NCBI GenBank assembly: GCA_002298785.1 | Contig: DBMR01000014.1 | Location: forward strand, 1-64,000 | DNA length: 64,000 nucleotides | Direction of reading: 5' to 3' | From: Verrucomicrobia subdivision 3 bacterium UBA693 | GTDB lineage: Bacteria; Verrucomicrobiota; Verrucomicrobiia; Limisphaerales; UBA8199 | The notes under the pieces: model-generated | What the model was told of the DNA's origin: nothing | Database searches by the model: none | What the model saw: only the letters and a program-made list of their open reading frames with translations | In this document: one piece after another, positions 52,243 through 61,099 of the stretch | How positions within the stretch are numbered: position 1 is the stretch's first letter | Layout of the letters: every line of letters starts with the position of its first letter | Translations under genes and position numbers: made by a program

Positions 52243-54321
52243 ATGCCGAACTACACCCAGGCCAATCGTCCCGTCCGCATCGCCACCCCGCTGGGCGAGG
52301 ACGTGTTGCTGTTCCGCAAAATGGCGGGCGTGGAGCGATTAGGCCGCCCTTTTCAGTACGACCTGGTCCTGCTCAGCGAGAAGCACGACATCGATTATAA
52401 GGACATTATCGGCCAGAACGTGACGGTGGCGGTGGATAAAGGCGACAAGGAACCGCGCTGTTTCAATGGTTTTATCAGCCGCTTCGCCCAGACCAATTAC
52501 GAGCGGCGCCTGGCGGAATACCGGGCCACCATGGTGCCCTGGCTGTGGTTTCTCTCCCGCAGTGCGGACTGCCGGATTTTCCAGGGGCTTTCCGTGCCCG
52601 AGATCATCACGCAGGTCTTCAAAGACCACGGTTTTTCGGATGTGCGCGACCGGTTGCACGAGACCTACAAACCGCGCGACTATTGTGTGCAATACCGCGA
52701 GAGCGCATTCGATTTTGTCAGCCGATTGATGGAGCAGGAAGGCATCTATTATTTCTTCAAGCACGAGAACGGCAAGCACACGCTGGTGCTGTGCGATACC
52801 GCCGGGTCCCATCTCGAGTTCCCGGGCTATGAGGACTTGCATTTTGTGCTCGGCAAGGAAACCCCGAATTCCAGCGAATCGCTGTGGAGTTGGGTCGAGC
52901 AGCACGAGGTGCAGCCGGGCGGCTACGCCATCCGCGACTTCGACTTCAAGAATCCGAAACGGACCACCGTGGGGGTGACCTTTCACGACCGCGCGCATTC
53001 GGGCTCGCAGTTTGAGCGCTTCGACTACCTGGGCGAACTCGATACCGATTGCGACTCCGACCGCTACAGCCGGATTCGGCTCGAACAGTTGCAGTCCGGG
53101 CACACGGTTTATACCGGGGAAGGCGACCCGCGCGGGGTTTGTTCCGGGGTGCGCTTCACGCTCCGCGGGCACCCGCGCCAGGATCTCCAGAAGGAATACC
53201 TCACCGTCGCCACTGAGTTCCGCATCGAGTCCGACCCCTTCGAGACAGCCGAAGAGGCCAACAACAATTTCATCTACGAGGCGAAGCTGACCGCGATCCC
53301 CTCGTCCGAACCTTTCCGCACTCCGGCCACCACCCCCAAGCCCGGCATTCAAGGCCCTCAGACCGCCATGGTCGTCGGCCCGTCGGGAGAGGAAATCTAC
53401 ACCGACAAATACGGGCGGGTGAAGGTGCAGTTCCACTGGGATCGCTACGGCAAAGCCAATGAAAATTCTTCGTGCTGGGTGCGTGTCGCCCAGGTTTGGG
53501 CGGGGAAAAAGTGGGGTGCCGTTTACACCCCGCGCGTCGGACACGAAGTGGTCATTGATTTCCTGGAAGGCGATCCCGACCGTCCCCTCATCACCGGGCG
53601 CGTCTACAATGAGGCCAACCTGCCGCCCTACGATTTACCGGCTAATAAGACCATTTCCACAAACAAATCCAGCACCAGCAAAGGCGGCGCCGGCTTCAAC
53701 GAGATTCGCTTCGAAGATCTGAAAGATTCCGAACAGATCTTTATCCACGGCGAGAAGAACATCGACATCCGGGTCAAGAACGACACCTACGAACTCGTCG
53801 AGCATGACCGCCATCTGATCATCAAGAACGACCAGGTGGAGCAAGTGGGCAACGACCACCAGGAGCAAATCAAGCGCGATCACGTCGAGGAAATCGGCCG
53901 CGACCACCACCTGGCGGTTAAAGGCAAGGAAGCGCTCAAGGTCACCGGCAGCCACTCGCTGACGGTCGAGGATGACGTCATCGAGGTGTTCAAGAAGAAC
54001 CAATCCACCACGATCACGAAGGATCTCTACATCAAAGCCGAGAACATCGTGCTGGAGGCGACCAAGAACATCACCATCAACGTGGGTGATTCGTATATCG
54101 CCATCGAAAGCGACGGCATCAAGGTGGCCACCAAAGGGGAGATTGTGTTCGAGGCGATGAAGAATATCACCCAGAAGGCGAACCAGAATGTGACGATTGA
54201 GGCCACCTCCAACGCCTCGATGAAAGGCACCGCCGGCTTGAAGCTCGAATCCCCGGCCCCCGCCGAACTGAGCAGCAGCGCCGTGCTCACGCTCAAAGGT
54301 TCCCTGGTGAAGATCAATTGA
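52243..54321 (+). CDS. vgrG: VgrG spike protein of a type VI secretion-like system
   Basis: 692 residues from ATG 52243 (MPNYTQANRPVRIATPLGEDVLLFRKMAGVE). The gp27-like part has FQYDLVLLSEKHDIDYKDIIGQNV, LAEYRATMVPWLWFLSRSADCRIFQGLSVPEIITQVF and CVQYRESAFDFVSRLMEQEGIYYFF, the classic VgrG signatures. The gp5 OB-fold follows (VVGPSGEEIYTDKYGRVKVQFHWDRYG, WVRVAQVWAGKKWGAVYTPRVGHEVVIDFLEGDPDRP), then a repetitive beta-helix needle (VEQVGNDHQEQIKRDHVEE...). There is no extended C-terminal effector; cargo is probably on the downstream proteins. First gene of a four-gene run. Other T6SS structural genes are not in this window. Confidence 0.93.
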   Translation: MPNYTQANRPVRIATPLGEDVLLFRKMAGVERLGRPFQYDLVLLSEKHDIDYKDIIGQNVTVAVDKGDKEPRCFNGFISRFAQTNYERRLAEYRATMVPWLWFLSRSADCRIFQGLSVPEIITQVFKDHGFSDVRDRLHETYKPRDYCVQYRESAFDFVSRLMEQEGIYYFFKHENGKHTLVLCDTAGSHLEFPGYEDLHFVLGKETPNSSESLWSWVEQHEVQPGGYAIRDFDFKNPKRTTVGVTFHDRAHSGSQFERFDYLGELDTDCDSDRYSRIRLEQLQSGHTVYTGEGDPRGVCSGVRFTLRGHPRQDLQKEYLTVATEFRIESDPFETAEEANNNFIYEAKLTAIPSSEPFRTPATTPKPGIQGPQTAMVVGPSGEEIYTDKYGRVKVQFHWDRYGKANENSSCWVRVAQVWAGKKWGAVYTPRVGHEVVIDFLEGDPDRPLITGRVYNEANLPPYDLPANKTISTNKSSTSKGGAGFNEIRFEDLKDSEQIFIHGEKNIDIRVKNDTYELVEHDRHLIIKNDQVEQVGNDHQEQIKRDHVEEIGRDHHLAVKGKEALKVTGSHSLTVEDDVIEVFKKNQSTTITKDLYIKAENIVLEATKNITINVGDSYIAIESDGIKVATKGEIVFEAMKNITQKANQNVTIEATSNASMKGTAGLKLESPAPAELSSSAVLTLKGSLVKIN

Positions 54322-54337
54322 CGCATCCCTTAACCCG

Positions 54338-54805
54338 ATGAACAAAAAAAGCGGCACCGCCGGCAGTCCAGTCGAACCCACCGCCCCCGCGGCGCCGCAC
54401 GAGGCCGACAAGGCGGACCCGGGCGAGATGGCCGAGATCAAAGCCGAGCAAATCAAAACCAAATCCGGCAAATACGGCTCCGCCAAGGTCAAACCTTTCC
54501 AACAGGGCAATGAGGGGGAAAGCAGTGCCGACAGCGCCCCTGGCAGCGAAGCCAGCGAGGAGCCAAAAAAAGATAGCTGGATCGAAATCGAATTGGTCGG
54601 GATGGACGATAAGCCCATCGCCGGCGAACGATACCGGCTGACCTTGCCCGACGGCACGGTCGACGAGGGCACGCTGGATCAAAACGGCTGGGTGCGGGTG
54701 GCCGGGTTCCAGAAGGGTGAATGCAAGATCACGTTGCCCGACCTGGACCAGGAGGCTTGGAAATTCACGGAGAAATTGGCAGCCCGAAAGGAGGAGAAGT
54801 CGTAG
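54338..54805 (+). CDS. VgrG-associated small protein with carboxypeptidase-regulatory-like domain
   Basis: 155 residues. The first 80 residues are Pro/Glu/Lys/Ser-rich and probably disordered (EADKADPGEMAEIKAEQIKTKSG). The second half (SWIEIELVGMDDKPIAGERYRLTLPDGTVDEGTLDQNGWVRVAG, landmark about 80-125) is a small beta domain of the type found beside VgrG and PAAR proteins in T6SS loci, where it is thought to link cargo to the spike. It starts 16 bp after vgrG; its stop TAG shares its G with the GTG of the next gene. Confidence 0.75.
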   Translation: MNKKSGTAGSPVEPTAPAAPHEADKADPGEMAEIKAEQIKTKSGKYGSAKVKPFQQGNEGESSADSAPGSEASEEPKKDSWIEIELVGMDDKPIAGERYRLTLPDGTVDEGTLDQNGWVRVAGFQKGECKITLPDLDQEAWKFTEKLAARKEEKS

Positions 54806-55428
54806 TGCCTGTCACTCGCATCGTCCAGGACGGAGAATGCCTGTCCAGCATTGGATTCGAGACCGGTTTGCTGCCCAAGACCATCTGGGAGGCCCCGGAA
54901 AACGCCGAACTGCGCAAGCAACGAACCAGCCCGCATTTGCTGGTGCCGGGCGACAAAGTCGTGGTGCCGGATTTGCGCGAAAGGTCCTACGATTTCCCCA
55001 GTGAAATGCGCTATCGCTTTCAGAGATCGAATGTTCCCGAAAAGCTCCGGTTGAAAATGATGTCATTCAATACGCCGCGCGCCAACGTGGACTACCGCCT
55101 CGATTTCGAAAACCAAACCATCACGGGAAAAACCGACCAGGACGGCATGATTGAAGCCTCTATCCCACCGGATTTGGAAAAGGCCTTGCTCACCCTCGAC
55201 AACCAGGAGACCTACGAGATCCGGATCCACGCGCTCCGCCCAGGCAGCGGAGAACAGGGCGCCCGGCAGCGCCTGTCGAACCTCGGCTTCATCGCCGACC
55301 CCGGCGTGGAAGTGGACGAATTCCGGGAAGGAGTCGCGCTGTTTCAAAACACTCACGGCGGACTGACCGTCACGGGTGACCTGGATCAGGAAACATCCGA
55401 CGCACTCGTCAAAATGCACGGCTCATGA
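54805..55428 (+). CDS. T6SS-linked LysM-like/peptidoglycan-binding-like protein
   Basis: 207 residues from GTG 54805, whose G is the last base of the previous stop and which is preceded by an ideal AAGGAGG (54788-54794). The N-terminus (IVQDGECLSSIGFETGLLPKTIWEAPENAELR, HLLVPGDKVVVPDLR) is a LysM-like tail-protein module. The middle is a beta domain (NVDYRLDFENQTITGKTDQDGMIEASI). The end (ARQRLSNLGFIADPG..EFREGVALFQNTHGG..VTGDLDQETSDALVKMHGS) matches a peptidoglycan-binding-1-like helical fold. This domain order is typical of proteins encoded between VgrG and effectors and probably loads or guides the cargo. The stop overlaps the next ATG as ATGA (55425-55428). Confidence 0.8.
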   Translation: MPVTRIVQDGECLSSIGFETGLLPKTIWEAPENAELRKQRTSPHLLVPGDKVVVPDLRERSYDFPSEMRYRFQRSNVPEKLRLKMMSFNTPRANVDYRLDFENQTITGKTDQDGMIEASIPPDLEKALLTLDNQETYEIRIHALRPGSGEQGARQRLSNLGFIADPGVEVDEFREGVALFQNTHGGLTVTGDLDQETSDALVKMHGS

Positions 55429-58391
55429 ATGCTGACGATTTCAAGACGAACGCGGTCTTTCTCGGAGCCTGCGCGGAATTGATCGGGAGCATGTCCGACA
55501 GCGCCCGGCCCCGCCACTCGGCGCCGGGGGATGCCACCAGCGAGTTCGCCCAGAACGTCGAGTACTACAAGCACCACTTGAAGTCGCTCTGGGACCGGCT
55601 CCTGGCGTTGTCGACCGATAACGCCTACAAGAAACCGGTCTCGGGACTGCCGGCGCATCTCCGAACCCTGGTGGCCGCTGGTGGAGCCCCCCAGTATAGT
55701 ATCGTTGCCCCCGCAATCACCGCGGACACGGCGCGTCGGCTCCTGGCCGTTCCCGCCATGCAGTTCGATTTCATCGCCAAGCATTATCACGACGTGGTGC
55801 AAACCCCGCCCGCCCGCCTGCAATGGAACCCTGGCGCCCCCACGATGACGTTCGCCCATTACGGGCTGGAACAGGTGCGGGCCAACTTCGACGCCAACAT
55901 CACGGAGATATGCGCTCGCGTGACCGCGAACTGGTCCGATCTCAACCGTTTCTTCTTCCAGCGGCGCCCGGGGATTCCGGACGAATGCCTGGTTCAATTG
56001 CTTAAAGTCTCAAGCTCGGGCAGCGACCCGCACAAAGGCGGGAAGCAGACCTACATGATGACTTTTAGCGCCGGCCCCATGGCGCCACCTCGAGTCCGTC
56101 GACCCGGCGTCGTTTTGCCCGGCAGGGGTGTCATCACGGCCCCGGTGGTGGGCGGGCCGGGCCATGTGGCGGCCATCAACTTCCTGAATTGGCCGCGCCG
56201 ACGCCTGATTTACAAGTGTGCCGACATGGAACTCGACACCCGGCTCCTGGGGGACACCCAGGCGTTGACGGGCGGGGGGTTGACCGCGAACCTGCCCAAC
56301 CTGGCCCAAGGCAGCCTGGTCGAGGTGTTGAACGGCATTCAGCCCGGCCTGAACCTTCCGGTCTATCGCATCCTGCCAATCAACGCGGGCTCGCTGAATG
56401 GCGTGGCCCTCTCCAACGACCGAGGTAGCAACGCCGCCAGCGACGGCAATATCCCGCTGCAGAACTCCTACGGCTACCTCCAGTTTCTCGATCACGAGCC
56501 CGACCTGACGGCCCGGCCGTTACCGGTCGATGGTGCGCTGGACGCGTCCGACACGCTCACCCGGCAGAGCGCCGATGCCGACCTTTTTCTCAAGCATTAT
56601 GCCTGGTATCTCGCCATGGCGAATCTCACCGGCATGTGCGACGCCCACCGCGAGAACGCCATCGTGCACCGCAAGAAACTGCACCTGATCGATGCGGAAA
56701 TCTCGTTCAAGAAGGCCAACCCCACCGTGGGTGAAACCATGCTCGACCAATCGCTCGGTGGAGAGCTGAGCATCGGTGATCACCACTGCCTGCTGTTTCT
56801 CAAGACCCTGACCGGGTTTGTGCACGCCGCGCTCGGCGTCTCCGCCGACCACGCCCGCCAACTGATCCGCGCCGAGTTGCTCGCGGCCTTCACCGCCATC
56901 TCCAACAATGCGGCCGCCGTGCGCAACTGGCTGACCGATCCAAATCTGGCACTGACGGTCGCGCGGATCACCCTGCAGGCCACCAAGGATTTCGGCCTCA
57001 CGCGCCACAATTTCTGGTCGACCGTCGCCAACGTGCCCATCTCGGACCCCGGCCCTCCGCTGGCGGCGAACCTGCCTGCCAGTGCCGGAGTCTTCCCGGG
57101 CGGAGTCGGAGCGCTCCGGGAGCGGGCCCCGTTTTTTTGGAGAAGCAAACTCAAGAATTGGCGGCTGGGCAGCGGGGACGTGAAATTTTATATCCAGCCC
57201 ATCTGGGCTACGCAAACCTACAGCAACGACTACACTTGCCTGCTGAATTGCGATTATCCCTGCCACTATTTCCGGCTCGGCTCATTGGACGTCCTGACCG
57301 CTCGCGGCGAACCGATCCGCGTCATCAACCCGCCCCCAACCCTGCTCGCGGCGGGAGATAACACGGCGGATCCCAACAACCGGCTGCCGCTCGGGCCGCG
57401 CTACTTCCAGGCTTGGCCGCGGCTGGAACGTTTCGAACTGGAACAAGCCGCCGCGCCCACCGACGTTCAATTAAACGGCCCGGGCGCCATTGCCCTGCTC
57501 CAGCCTTATTTCAATAGCGTCGGCTACCCGCTCGGTGCGAACGCTCAAATCCAGGCCCTGCCCGGCGGCAATGCCTGGAGCATCACCGAAACTCCCAATC
57601 CCGCAGACGCAGAGCACGAATGGCGCCTGATCCGACGGCCGGACAGCAATCTCGATGTGCGACTTATCCGAACCTCCAACGCGGATGCCGACCTCGGGGT
57701 GGTGGCCACCGCCGTGGGAGCCAACCAACTTTCGCAGGGTGGCATCTTCGTCACCGGGCTCACCAAGGTAACGGTTGCCCGGCTGGATACCAAAACGACC
57801 TCCAACATGAAGGACGTCGTGAAGCGAGCCGGTTTCACTTTGTATTCAAAGTTCATCGGCAGCGGATCGACCGGCACCGTGGTGCACTTGGGGCAAAGCT
57901 GGAAGCTGCGCGAGATCAAAAACCAGTCCCTCGCCTTTCTCGCCTACCCTCAAGGTGCCACCCCGGGAGCGTATTACATCAAGCCGATTCGGGACGGCAT
58001 CGACCTCGGCGACCGCACGGCGATGCCTTATTTCACCATCCCCAGGACGCTGACCACCAACGAACTCGACGCCGCGACGGCCAACGGTTTCGCCACCCGC
58101 CAAGGCACGGCCGTCATCGATATCTTCGCCTCCCACGGCATCAATCTCTCGGCCCACGCCCAGTTCGTTCAAGGTTTGCAGGGGAAACTCTGGCAAATTC
58201 GCGACGGCAATCGCGCGTTTCAAATTCGAGGCACCAGCGTGACCGAAGTCGGGACCGCCATCGACGGCGCGGTCGAGCACTTCAACTACGTGGTGAACAA
58301 CCCACAAGCGCAGGCCAACGCCATGGCCATTGACGCCGAAAAAATCAATGAGGATCACTTGACCCAACTGGGAGCGACCGTCAGCACCTGA
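55425..58391 (+). CDS. Large VgrG-linked protein with LanM dehydratase/DUF4135-like kinase motifs
   Basis: 988 residues, no signal peptide or membrane helix. Residues about 250-430 carry motifs resembling the kinase-fold dehydratase domain (DUF4135) of class II lanthipeptide synthetases: RLIYKCADMELD (Lys264, compare YKPR), YGYLQFLDHE (349-357, compare YGW.EF), FLKHYAWYLAMANLTGMCDAHREN (DxHxEN 406-411) and LIDAEISF (Asp423, Glu425, compare LIDLET). The LanC cyclase half does not follow. Instead there is a helical region (about 430-540) and then a roughly 400-residue beta-rich part with three or so internal repeats built around W.I/L.R (AWSITE, SWKLREIKNQ, LWQIRDGNR). Coupled to the LysM-like gene by ATGA overlap. 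Family assignment is by motif inspection only; a toxin or other injected cargo is inferred from context. Confidence 0.6.
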   Translation: MNADDFKTNAVFLGACAELIGSMSDSARPRHSAPGDATSEFAQNVEYYKHHLKSLWDRLLALSTDNAYKKPVSGLPAHLRTLVAAGGAPQYSIVAPAITADTARRLLAVPAMQFDFIAKHYHDVVQTPPARLQWNPGAPTMTFAHYGLEQVRANFDANITEICARVTANWSDLNRFFFQRRPGIPDECLVQLLKVSSSGSDPHKGGKQTYMMTFSAGPMAPPRVRRPGVVLPGRGVITAPVVGGPGHVAAINFLNWPRRRLIYKCADMELDTRLLGDTQALTGGGLTANLPNLAQGSLVEVLNGIQPGLNLPVYRILPINAGSLNGVALSNDRGSNAASDGNIPLQNSYGYLQFLDHEPDLTARPLPVDGALDASDTLTRQSADADLFLKHYAWYLAMANLTGMCDAHRENAIVHRKKLHLIDAEISFKKANPTVGETMLDQSLGGELSIGDHHCLLFLKTLTGFVHAALGVSADHARQLIRAELLAAFTAISNNAAAVRNWLTDPNLALTVARITLQATKDFGLTRHNFWSTVANVPISDPGPPLAANLPASAGVFPGGVGALRERAPFFWRSKLKNWRLGSGDVKFYIQPIWATQTYSNDYTCLLNCDYPCHYFRLGSLDVLTARGEPIRVINPPPTLLAAGDNTADPNNRLPLGPRYFQAWPRLERFELEQAAAPTDVQLNGPGAIALLQPYFNSVGYPLGANAQIQALPGGNAWSITETPNPADAEHEWRLIRRPDSNLDVRLIRTSNADADLGVVATAVGANQLSQGGIFVTGLTKVTVARLDTKTTSNMKDVVKRAGFTLYSKFIGSGSTGTVVHLGQSWKLREIKNQSLAFLAYPQGATPGAYYIKPIRDGIDLGDRTAMPYFTIPRTLTTNELDAATANGFATRQGTAVIDIFASHGINLSAHAQFVQGLQGKLWQIRDGNRAFQIRGTSVTEVGTAIDGAVEHFNYVVNNPQAQANAMAIDAEKINEDHLTQLGATVST

Positions 58392-59131
58392 CTCCCCTTC
58401 GGTTCTTAACCGCTTAATCCTGCCTTAAGGATGGTTCAGCCATGATGGCGGCGATGAAAACAAACATCGCGGTCACCGAGGCCAATTGGGAGCGCTGACT
58501 CAAATTCCGGTTTCCAGGTTTTGCCTGGCAGCAGCCGTCCCGCGTCAAATGCATTTAATCCCCAAACTCCGGCCGCTTCCTTTGAGCGCCAGCGGCGCGG
58601 CATGATTATAGACCACAATCTGATAATGCGCCCCAAGCCCCAGTCGGGGCGGCATGAAGAACGCAGAGGTTGCAACCAGGGGGCTGTGGGGTGCTTTGCG
58701 CTCCTGAGTAGATTACCGAATTACCAGGATCGTTGCCTCACGTTGAAAGACCGTGCCGCTCCGATGGAGCTGGGAAAATTTGTGTTTTCAATTTGGAAAC
58801 TATACACATGGCGCTCCCCTGGAGCTGGGGAAGAAACAACTCCTTGCCATTCCTCCCATGCGTACCTCTTCCGGGTCCGCACCTGCAAAAGCGAGCTTGG
58901 AAGCTCGCGCTCCGACTGCTCCCCTTCCGCGTAGTTCGCGTGGTCCGTGGTAATTCCTTCCCTATCCCCCGCACGGTCACTCAGCCTGTAACCGGATCAT
59001 CTTCCTTTGTTTCCTTGGTTTTCTTTTGTTGGATTTCCATCCCCTCTTGAGGTTTTGGCGACTTGGAGTGACCAGTTTCCTCCTGATAAATACTGTGACC
59101 TAATTTTCAATAAATCATTGCCGGTGCAATA
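58392..59131. repeat. Repeat-rich intergenic region: leader-module copy A and long repeat copy A
   Basis: No stand-alone gene. 58401-58501 is a copy of the leader module found at 61681-61780 (about 93% identical). 58574-58955 is a 380-bp repeat whose second copy lies at 61135-61514 in the same orientation. It contains a GCCCCAGTCGGGGC palindrome near 58630-58645 and the hairpin GCGAGCTT gg AAGCTCGC at 58891-58908. Open frames inside it differ between copies and are not called as genes. Confidence 0.75.
58442..58498 (+). other. Orphan copy of 18-codon leader ORF
   Basis: ATG 58442 to TGA 58498 encodes MMAAMKTNIAVTEANWER. It differs from the copy at 61721-61777 by one residue (Thr for Arg) and one silent change (GCG/GCC). 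The same hairpin and AAGGA site precede it, but no gene start follows the TGA here, so it is a displaced duplicate. Confidence 0.5.
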
Positions 59132-59614
59132 TTAGTCGACGGTGGTTTCCTCCGCGCTTTCCACCTTCCATGATCCCGCAGCTTTCGAGAGGTGGCAGCG
59201 TAACAGCACGGCATGGCGAATAGTGTATCCGGCAGACACCAAAGCCGTGTCTCCGTGGATTTCGCAATGCGGAGCGTAAATCACGACGGCAGTTTTCCCG
59301 GTCCTCTTGTCGTAGGTGGCTGGAAATTTATCGTCGCGGAATCCGATAGTGCTTATCGAAATAAGGTCGTGTGAGAATAAATGCCGCACTTTCTCAATCT
59401 CGCTCGGTGAAAGAGGCGCAAGGAGCGGCCATGGGCCTTTAATCTGCTGGCTCACGTATTGCAGGGCTGCCAGCTTCGCGGCACCTGCTTCAGAATCCAA
59501 TGGGACACCTAAAGTAGAATGCAGGCGGTCCTTCTCCGCCAACTTGGGATCCAACTGAGTGCAACCACCCCACAGGGCAATGGCGAAAAGCGTCAGGAAA
59601 ATGGGCACGCTCAT
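59132..59614 (-). CDS. Small lipoprotein of unknown function
   Basis: 160 residues from ATG 59614 (MSVPIFLTLFAIALWGGC), a type II signal with lipobox ALWGGC followed by Thr. The mature part (DPKLAEKDRLHSTLGVPL, EIEKVRHLFSHDLISISTIGFRDDKFPATYDKRTGKTAVVIYAP) has a helical start and a beta-rich end with TALVSAGYTIRHAVLLRCHLSKAAGSWKVESAEE, resembling NTF2-like or SnoaL-type proteins in its last strands. No family is certain. Lower GC than the flanks and lying between repeat copies and an IS, so possibly acquired. A frame extending to 59797 was rejected because the signal peptide defines the start. Confidence 0.6.
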   Translation of the reverse strand: MSVPIFLTLFAIALWGGCTQLDPKLAEKDRLHSTLGVPLDSEAGAAKLAALQYVSQQIKGPWPLLAPLSPSEIEKVRHLFSHDLISISTIGFRDDKFPATYDKRTGKTAVVIYAPHCEIHGDTALVSAGYTIRHAVLLRCHLSKAAGSWKVESAEETTVD

Positions 59615-60007
59615 ATTACTTTGCGCTTTCTTCGACCTACTCACCCCACTCGCAACCTCGTTGCCACTGACGGAGGCTTGGGCCTTGGCCATCACAGTTA
59701 AGCTCAACGAATCTCGATTCAAGGATGGCAGGGGTGTTCTTTGGGGATCAAACTCAGCGCCCAGGAATGAAGAAAGCGTTCCTTGCTGCCATAGCATAGC
59801 CCAAATCTATGACTCGACCTAATTACGATCAAGGTAATTTCGCGAAGAAATGCATAGTGGCGACGACTACGACACCTTCTGACGCTGGATCGTAATCTAG
59901 ACGGGGGAGGCGAGCGAGCAGGGTCCTGCGTCCTTTTTATCGCTCCGTGCGCGCTAGCAGTCCCGGGCGACAAATACAGAGGACTTACCCCCGAGTGGTG
60001 GACCCTA
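59615..60007. other. Intergenic region between lipoprotein and IS element
   Basis: Nearly 400 bp with no recognised gene or repeat. It should contain the lipoprotein promoter. It ends at the TA dinucleotide (60006-60007) next to the IS. Confidence 0.4.
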
Positions 60008-60034
60008 TTGAAAATCGCATAATATAGCGCCAAT

Positions 60035-60601
60035 TTAGAACAACTCAGACTGCTTCCAGAAAGCGGTTATCAGCGTCTTTCGTTTTCGCATGCGGCTTAG
60101 AGCCCTCCTGGCGTGCGCGCTCAATTGGAAGTAATCCTTGGGACAGAAGTTCGGCAGCTCATGCTTTTTCCAGTAGCCCCAAACGTATTCCACTGGATTT
60201 AGCTCGGGAGCGTAAGCAGGCAGACGTTCCAGCCACACTCGGCCCTTCTGTTCGGCCAGGAAAGCTTTAACCAGCTTGCTGCGATGCGCCGGCAGTCCGT
60301 CCCAAACAATCAGTAACTTGCCCGGAAGATGCCGGAGCAAGTGGCCAAGGAAATCGACTACCTGTTCTGCCCTGATCGCGCCGGGATACATACGGAAATA
60401 GAAGTTCCACAAAGTAATCCCGGCGATGGCAGCCAAATTGTCCCAATTGAAATGATGCTGCAGGACAGGCGTCTGGCCTTTCGGGGCCCAGGTCCGAACC
60501 CGATGCGGTTTTTGGCTTATGCCGCTTTCGTCGACAAAGACTATGGTGCGGGTCTCCGCACGAGCTTTTTTTTTATGGCCGGCCACTGTTTGGCCTTCCA
60601 C
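60035..60601 (-). CDS. IS630 transposase, DDE domain frame (orfB)
   Basis: 188 codons. The three catalytic acids are in FVDESGI (first D), LLIVWDGLPAHRS (second D) and YAPELNPVEYVWGYWKKHE (E of the DDE triad), exactly the IS630/DDE_3 pattern. It overlaps orfA by 61 bp and is in the -1 frame. An A9 run on the coding strand (complement of 60566-60574) contains the slippery A AAA AAG in orfA's frame, so a fused transposase is probably made by programmed frameshifting. All catalytic motifs are intact. Confidence 0.88.
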   Translation of the reverse strand: MEGQTVAGHKKKARAETRTIVFVDESGISQKPHRVRTWAPKGQTPVLQHHFNWDNLAAIAGITLWNFYFRMYPGAIRAEQVVDFLGHLLRHLPGKLLIVWDGLPAHRSKLVKAFLAEQKGRVWLERLPAYAPELNPVEYVWGYWKKHELPNFCPKDYFQLSAHARRALSRMRKRKTLITAFWKQSELF

Positions 60602-61044
60602 TCGGTGATGGCGGCTTCATCCCGTTCCAGAGCCCGCCCCACCGGACGTTGCGGAGTCCATCCGAGTTGACGCAGCAGCTTCCATACATGGCCGGGGTGA
60701 TACTTAATGCCGGTAAGTTCTTGGATCAGGATGCCGACCCGTGCAGCGGTCCAGAGCCCGGTGCAATAGCCATGAGCCTCGGGCCCTTTGCGCAGAGCCG
60801 CCTTGAGATCTTCCTTCTGCACTGGGCTAATCCGGGGTAAGCGGCCAGCGCGGCCGGCTTTGGCCAGTGCTGCCTTGCCCCTGGCATCCAGCGCTTTGGA
60901 CCACCGGGTGACCGATTGCCGATGCACGCCCAAGCGTCGAGCCACTTCAGCTTTGTGAAGCCCGGACGCTAGCAGCTTCTCGGCCTGATACCGTCTCTTT
61001 TCGAGCGCATCGAAGTCACGTTTTACACCACGAGGATTTCCCAT
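60541..61044 (-). CDS. IS630 transposase, N-terminal HTH frame (orfA)
   Basis: 167 residues from ATG 61044 (MGNPRGVKRDFDALEKRRYQAEKLL); a GTG at 61080 lies in the inverted repeat. It contains the paired helix-turn-helix (LHKAEVARRLGVHRQSVTRWSKALD and the second winged HTH around GLWTAARVGILIQELTGIKYHPGHVWKLLRQLGW). It binds the IS ends. The frame ends 20 codons after the orfB start, just after the A9 slippery run. Confidence 0.88.
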   Translation of the reverse strand: MGNPRGVKRDFDALEKRRYQAEKLLASGLHKAEVARRLGVHRQSVTRWSKALDARGKAALAKAGRAGRLPRISPVQKEDLKAALRKGPEAHGYCTGLWTAARVGILIQELTGIKYHPGHVWKLLRQLGWTPQRPVGRALERDEAAITEWKAKQWPAIKKKLVRRPAP

Positions 61045-61099
61045 GCCCCGAATATTAACTCGCCGGGGCAGGCTTGTCACTATATTATGCGGCTCTCAG

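Larger units (their letters stand above)
60008..61099 (-). mobile_element. IS630-family insertion sequence, complete
   Basis: About 1.09 kb, flanked by TA on both sides (60006-60007 and 61100-61101), as expected for IS630/Tc1 target duplication. The terminal inverted repeats are about 20 bp with four mismatches and share the exact core GCATAATATAG (60017-60027 and inverted at 61080-61090). Two overlapping frames encode the transposase and are joined by a likely -1 frameshift. Ends were defined by eye. Confidence 0.85.

Noticed and set aside
58521..58934. Open frames within the 380-bp repeat (also at 61298-61561)
   Set aside because: They differ in length and frame between the two copies, so they are not conserved coding sequence.
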